Part shown: positions 63,537-64,000 of the stretch, one piece after another
Layout: every line of letters begins with the position of its first letter
How positions within the stretch are numbered: position 1 is the first letter of the stretch
Source: Hymenobacter sp. H14-R3
GTDB taxonomy: Bacteria > Bacteroidota > Bacteroidia > Cytophagales > Hymenobacteraceae
DNA: 64,000 nt
Direction of reading: 5' to 3'
Assembly: GCF_030063445.1 (NCBI RefSeq)
Contig: NZ_JASITD010000015.1
Span: forward strand, 1 to 64,000
Position numbers and translations under genes: made by a program
The notes under the pieces: model-generated
The model's database searches: none
The model's input: only the letters and a program-made list of their open reading frames with translations
Told to the model about the DNA's origin: nothing

Positions 63537-64000
63537 TAATTCAAATACTGCGTAATGTCCACGATGCGGCCCTGCACGGCCGTGATGGCCGCCACCAGCG
63601 GCGAGGCCAGCAGCGTGCGCGAGCCGGGCCCCTGCCGCCCCTCAAAGTTGCGGTTGGAGGTAGCCACGCAATACGCGCCGGCCGGAATCTTGTCCTCGTT
63701 CATGGCGAGGCAAGCGCTGCAACCGGGCTCGCGTAGCTCGAAGCCGGCGGCGGCAAAAATCTTGTCGATGCCCTCGGCAATAGCCTGCTGCTCAACCTGT
63801 TTGGAGCCGGGCACGATGATGGCTTCTACGTGCCCGGCCTTCTGCTTGCCTTGCACGTAGGCGGCCACGGCGCGCAGGTCTTCGATGCGCGAGTTGGTGC
63901 AGCTGCCGATGAATACGTAGTCAATCTGCTTGCCGAGCAGCGACTCGCCGCGCTCGAAACCCATGTATTTCAGCGACTTATCGAAGCTCTCGGCCTCGTT
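63536..64000 (-). CDS. leuC: 3-isopropylmalate dehydratase large subunit, C-terminal part
   Basis: The last 154 codons of LeuC, the Fe-S subunit of isopropylmalate isomerase; the gene runs off the window end. The frame is open up to base 64000 ([15 protein letters not shown]). The first cluster Cys is in [19 protein letters not shown], and the pair CSACLAMN gives the other two ligands. [20 protein letters not shown]-like and the final VDITQYLN complete the family end. With leuD and leuB it forms the leucine half of the operon; leuA, if linked, lies upstream outside the window. Confidence 0.95.
   Translation of the reverse strand, partial: NEAESFDKSLKYMGFERGESLLGKQIDYVFIGSCTNSRIEDLRAVAAYVQGKQKAGHVEAIIVPGSKQVEQQAIAEGIDKIFAAAGFELREPGCSACLAMNEDKIPAGAYCVATSNRNFEGRQGPGSRTLLASPLVAAITAVQGRIVDITQYLN

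Overview
The window looks like a chromosomal segment of a GC-rich member of the Bacteroidota, most like Hymenobacter (Cytophagales). Three things point there. One secreted protein carries a type IX secretion C-terminal sorting domain. Several genes have the Bacteroidota-type -7 element TAnnTTTG, and the tRNA-Cys promoter fits TTTG-N19-TAnnTTTG exactly. The chromosome-partition block parA/parB-DUF5683-dapB-lepB and the S1, YidC and CTP synthase genes are of Bacteroidota type. The assignment rests on reading the proteins, not on a database search.

Layout. Bases 1-123 are the 3' end of a 5S rRNA and the rRNA operon terminator. Bases 124-2770 are a decayed accessory patch: a GNAT acetyltransferase, a degenerate ISAs1-type element whose ends and 10-bp target duplication are still visible, and the remnant of an IS4/Tn5-like transposase. 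Bases 3230-8190 hold ethanolamine ammonia-lyase (eutB, eutC), a large AsmA-like protein and the wreck of an ethanolamine permease. Bases 8192-29582 are mixed housekeeping and accessory genes: DUF2254 membrane protein, amidohydrolase, fatty-acid desaturase, TPM protein, a frameshifted PAS histidine kinase with its response regulator, MFS and POT transporters, a T9SS cargo, lipase, MBL hydrolase, flavin reductase, creatininase-like enzyme, DoxX protein, a gluconolactonase-like gene with three in-frame TAG codons, and a DUF885 lipoprotein. Bases 29683-34531 hold cyanophycin synthetase, tRNA-Cys and ribosomal protein S1. Bases 34659-35998 are another decayed patch (split HEAT-repeat gene, broken PIN toxin and antitoxin). 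Bases 36051-52722 carry siroheme and DUF4202 genes, lepB, dapB, parB, parA, an oligopeptide-binding lipoprotein, yidC and pyrG. Bases 54763-64000 are the branched-chain amino-acid block on the minus strand, read leuC-leuD-leuB-[attenuator]-ilvD-ilvB-ilvN-ilvC-ilvA.

Two things stand out. First, between leuB and ilvD there is a 17-residue leader peptide in which nine residues are Leu, Val or Ile. A perfect 12-bp terminator with a U-run follows it, and a competing pairing joins the end of the leader ORF to the terminator loop. This is the architecture of a ribosome-mediated attenuator placed inside the leu-ilv operon, controlling only the ilv half. Second, at least eleven long palindromes of several unrelated sequence families, plus one solitary arm, lie immediately 3' of stop codons, and twice the palindrome supplies the stop codon. 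Every non-overlapping junction of the leu-ilv operon carries one.

Many genes are visibly broken (transposases, permease, gluconolactonase-like gene, toxin-antitoxin pair, HEAT gene, histidine kinase). Single-base lesions in the kinase and the HEAT gene could also be sequencing errors.
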